DNA from: JAYWGN01 sp043778255
GTDB lineage: Bacteria; Bacteroidota; Bacteroidia; Chitinophagales; Chitinophagaceae
Direction: 5' to 3'
NCBI GenBank assembly: GCA_043778255.1
Contig: JAYWGN010000062.1
Location: forward strand, 1 to 13,923
DNA length: 13,923 nt
The notes below the pieces were generated by a model. The model was not told the origin of the DNA. It worked only from the letters and a program-made list of their open reading frames with translations, and made no database searches. A program made the position numbers and the translations under genes. This document shows positions 13,832-13,923 of the stretch, piece by piece; position 1 is the first letter of the stretch; the number at the start of each line of letters is the position of its first letter.

Positions 13832-13913
13832 GCGGATATGAAAGGGTAGCTCCTCCGTTATTGTTGTAAACAATAACGGAGAGCCGTAGCGAAGCGAAGC
13901 CTGTAATAGCCGC
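13832..13913. repeat. REP-like foldback element with a perfect 13-bp hairpin inside imperfect outer arms
   Basis: CTCCGTTATTGTT (13853-13865) and AACAATAACGGAG (13869-13881) are perfectly complementary across a GTA loop. Outer arms GCGGATAT (13832-13839) and ATAGCCGC (13906-13913) pair at 7 of 8 positions. Between hairpin and right arm lies the direct repeat AGCGA-AGCGA-AGC (13888-13900). No T-run follows the hairpin, so it is not a plain intrinsic terminator. The nested design and the local rise in G+C resemble repetitive extragenic palindromes or a small structured RNA. It begins about 70 bases after the SRAP stop. Confidence 0.6.
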
Positions 13914-13923
13914 ATATACAGCT

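Noticed and set aside
13853..13881. Plain rho-independent terminator reading of the 13-bp hairpin
   Set aside because: No T-run follows on either strand; what follows is GAGCCGTAGCG on the plus strand and GAGCTACCC on the minus strand.

Overview
This 13.9 kb window is AT-rich chromosomal DNA from a member of the Bacteroidota, probably in or near the Chitinophagaceae/Sphingobacteriia. The assignment rests on four things: Bacteroidota-type -7 boxes (TAnnTTTG) close to start codons, a DUF4293 protein, a giant secreted protein with glycine-rich and four-cysteine HYR-like repeats, and a LemA-TPM-TPM operon. The genus cannot be told from the sequence alone. All genes but one lie on the minus strand.

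Layout. 1-4370 (-): the first 1456 residues of a giant secreted, adhesin-like protein; its C-terminus lies outside the window. 4371-5335: a gene-free, very AT-rich gap with several inverted repeats. 5336-6643 (-): der (engA), the ribosome-assembly GTPase. 6712-8483 (-): a compact exbB-exbD-envelope protein cluster. 8781-9257 (-): an FKBP-type prolyl isomerase, probably a lipoprotein. 9306-9725 (-): a DUF4293 membrane protein. 9755-11026 (-): glyA, with the start moved to an ATG downstream of a -7 box. 11095-13091 (-): lemA and two TPM-domain genes. 13191-13760 (+): a decayed SRAP (YedK/HMCES-like) gene. 13761-13923: a foldback element with a perfect 13-bp stem.

How the genes relate. Several concern the cell envelope: the secreted repeat protein, ExbB/ExbD (proton-driven energy transfer to the outer membrane), the exported FKBP and the LemA/TPM set. 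der and glyA are housekeeping genes. Nothing in the window shows a defence system, CRISPR array or intact mobile element.

The most unusual features are non-coding. Two in-phase heptanucleotide arrays (consensus near AATTGAC / AATTAAT) fill the gaps on either side of the TPM genes, 15 units at 12394-12498 and 8 units at 11040-11095, and one of them carries the upstream promoter element of glyA. The other point of interest is the SRAP gene. It keeps Cys2 but has lost the catalytic Glu and His motifs, and a His-containing motif resembling the family's is readable in another frame. It is followed by a REP-like palindromic element that shares a 13-base word with its 3' end.
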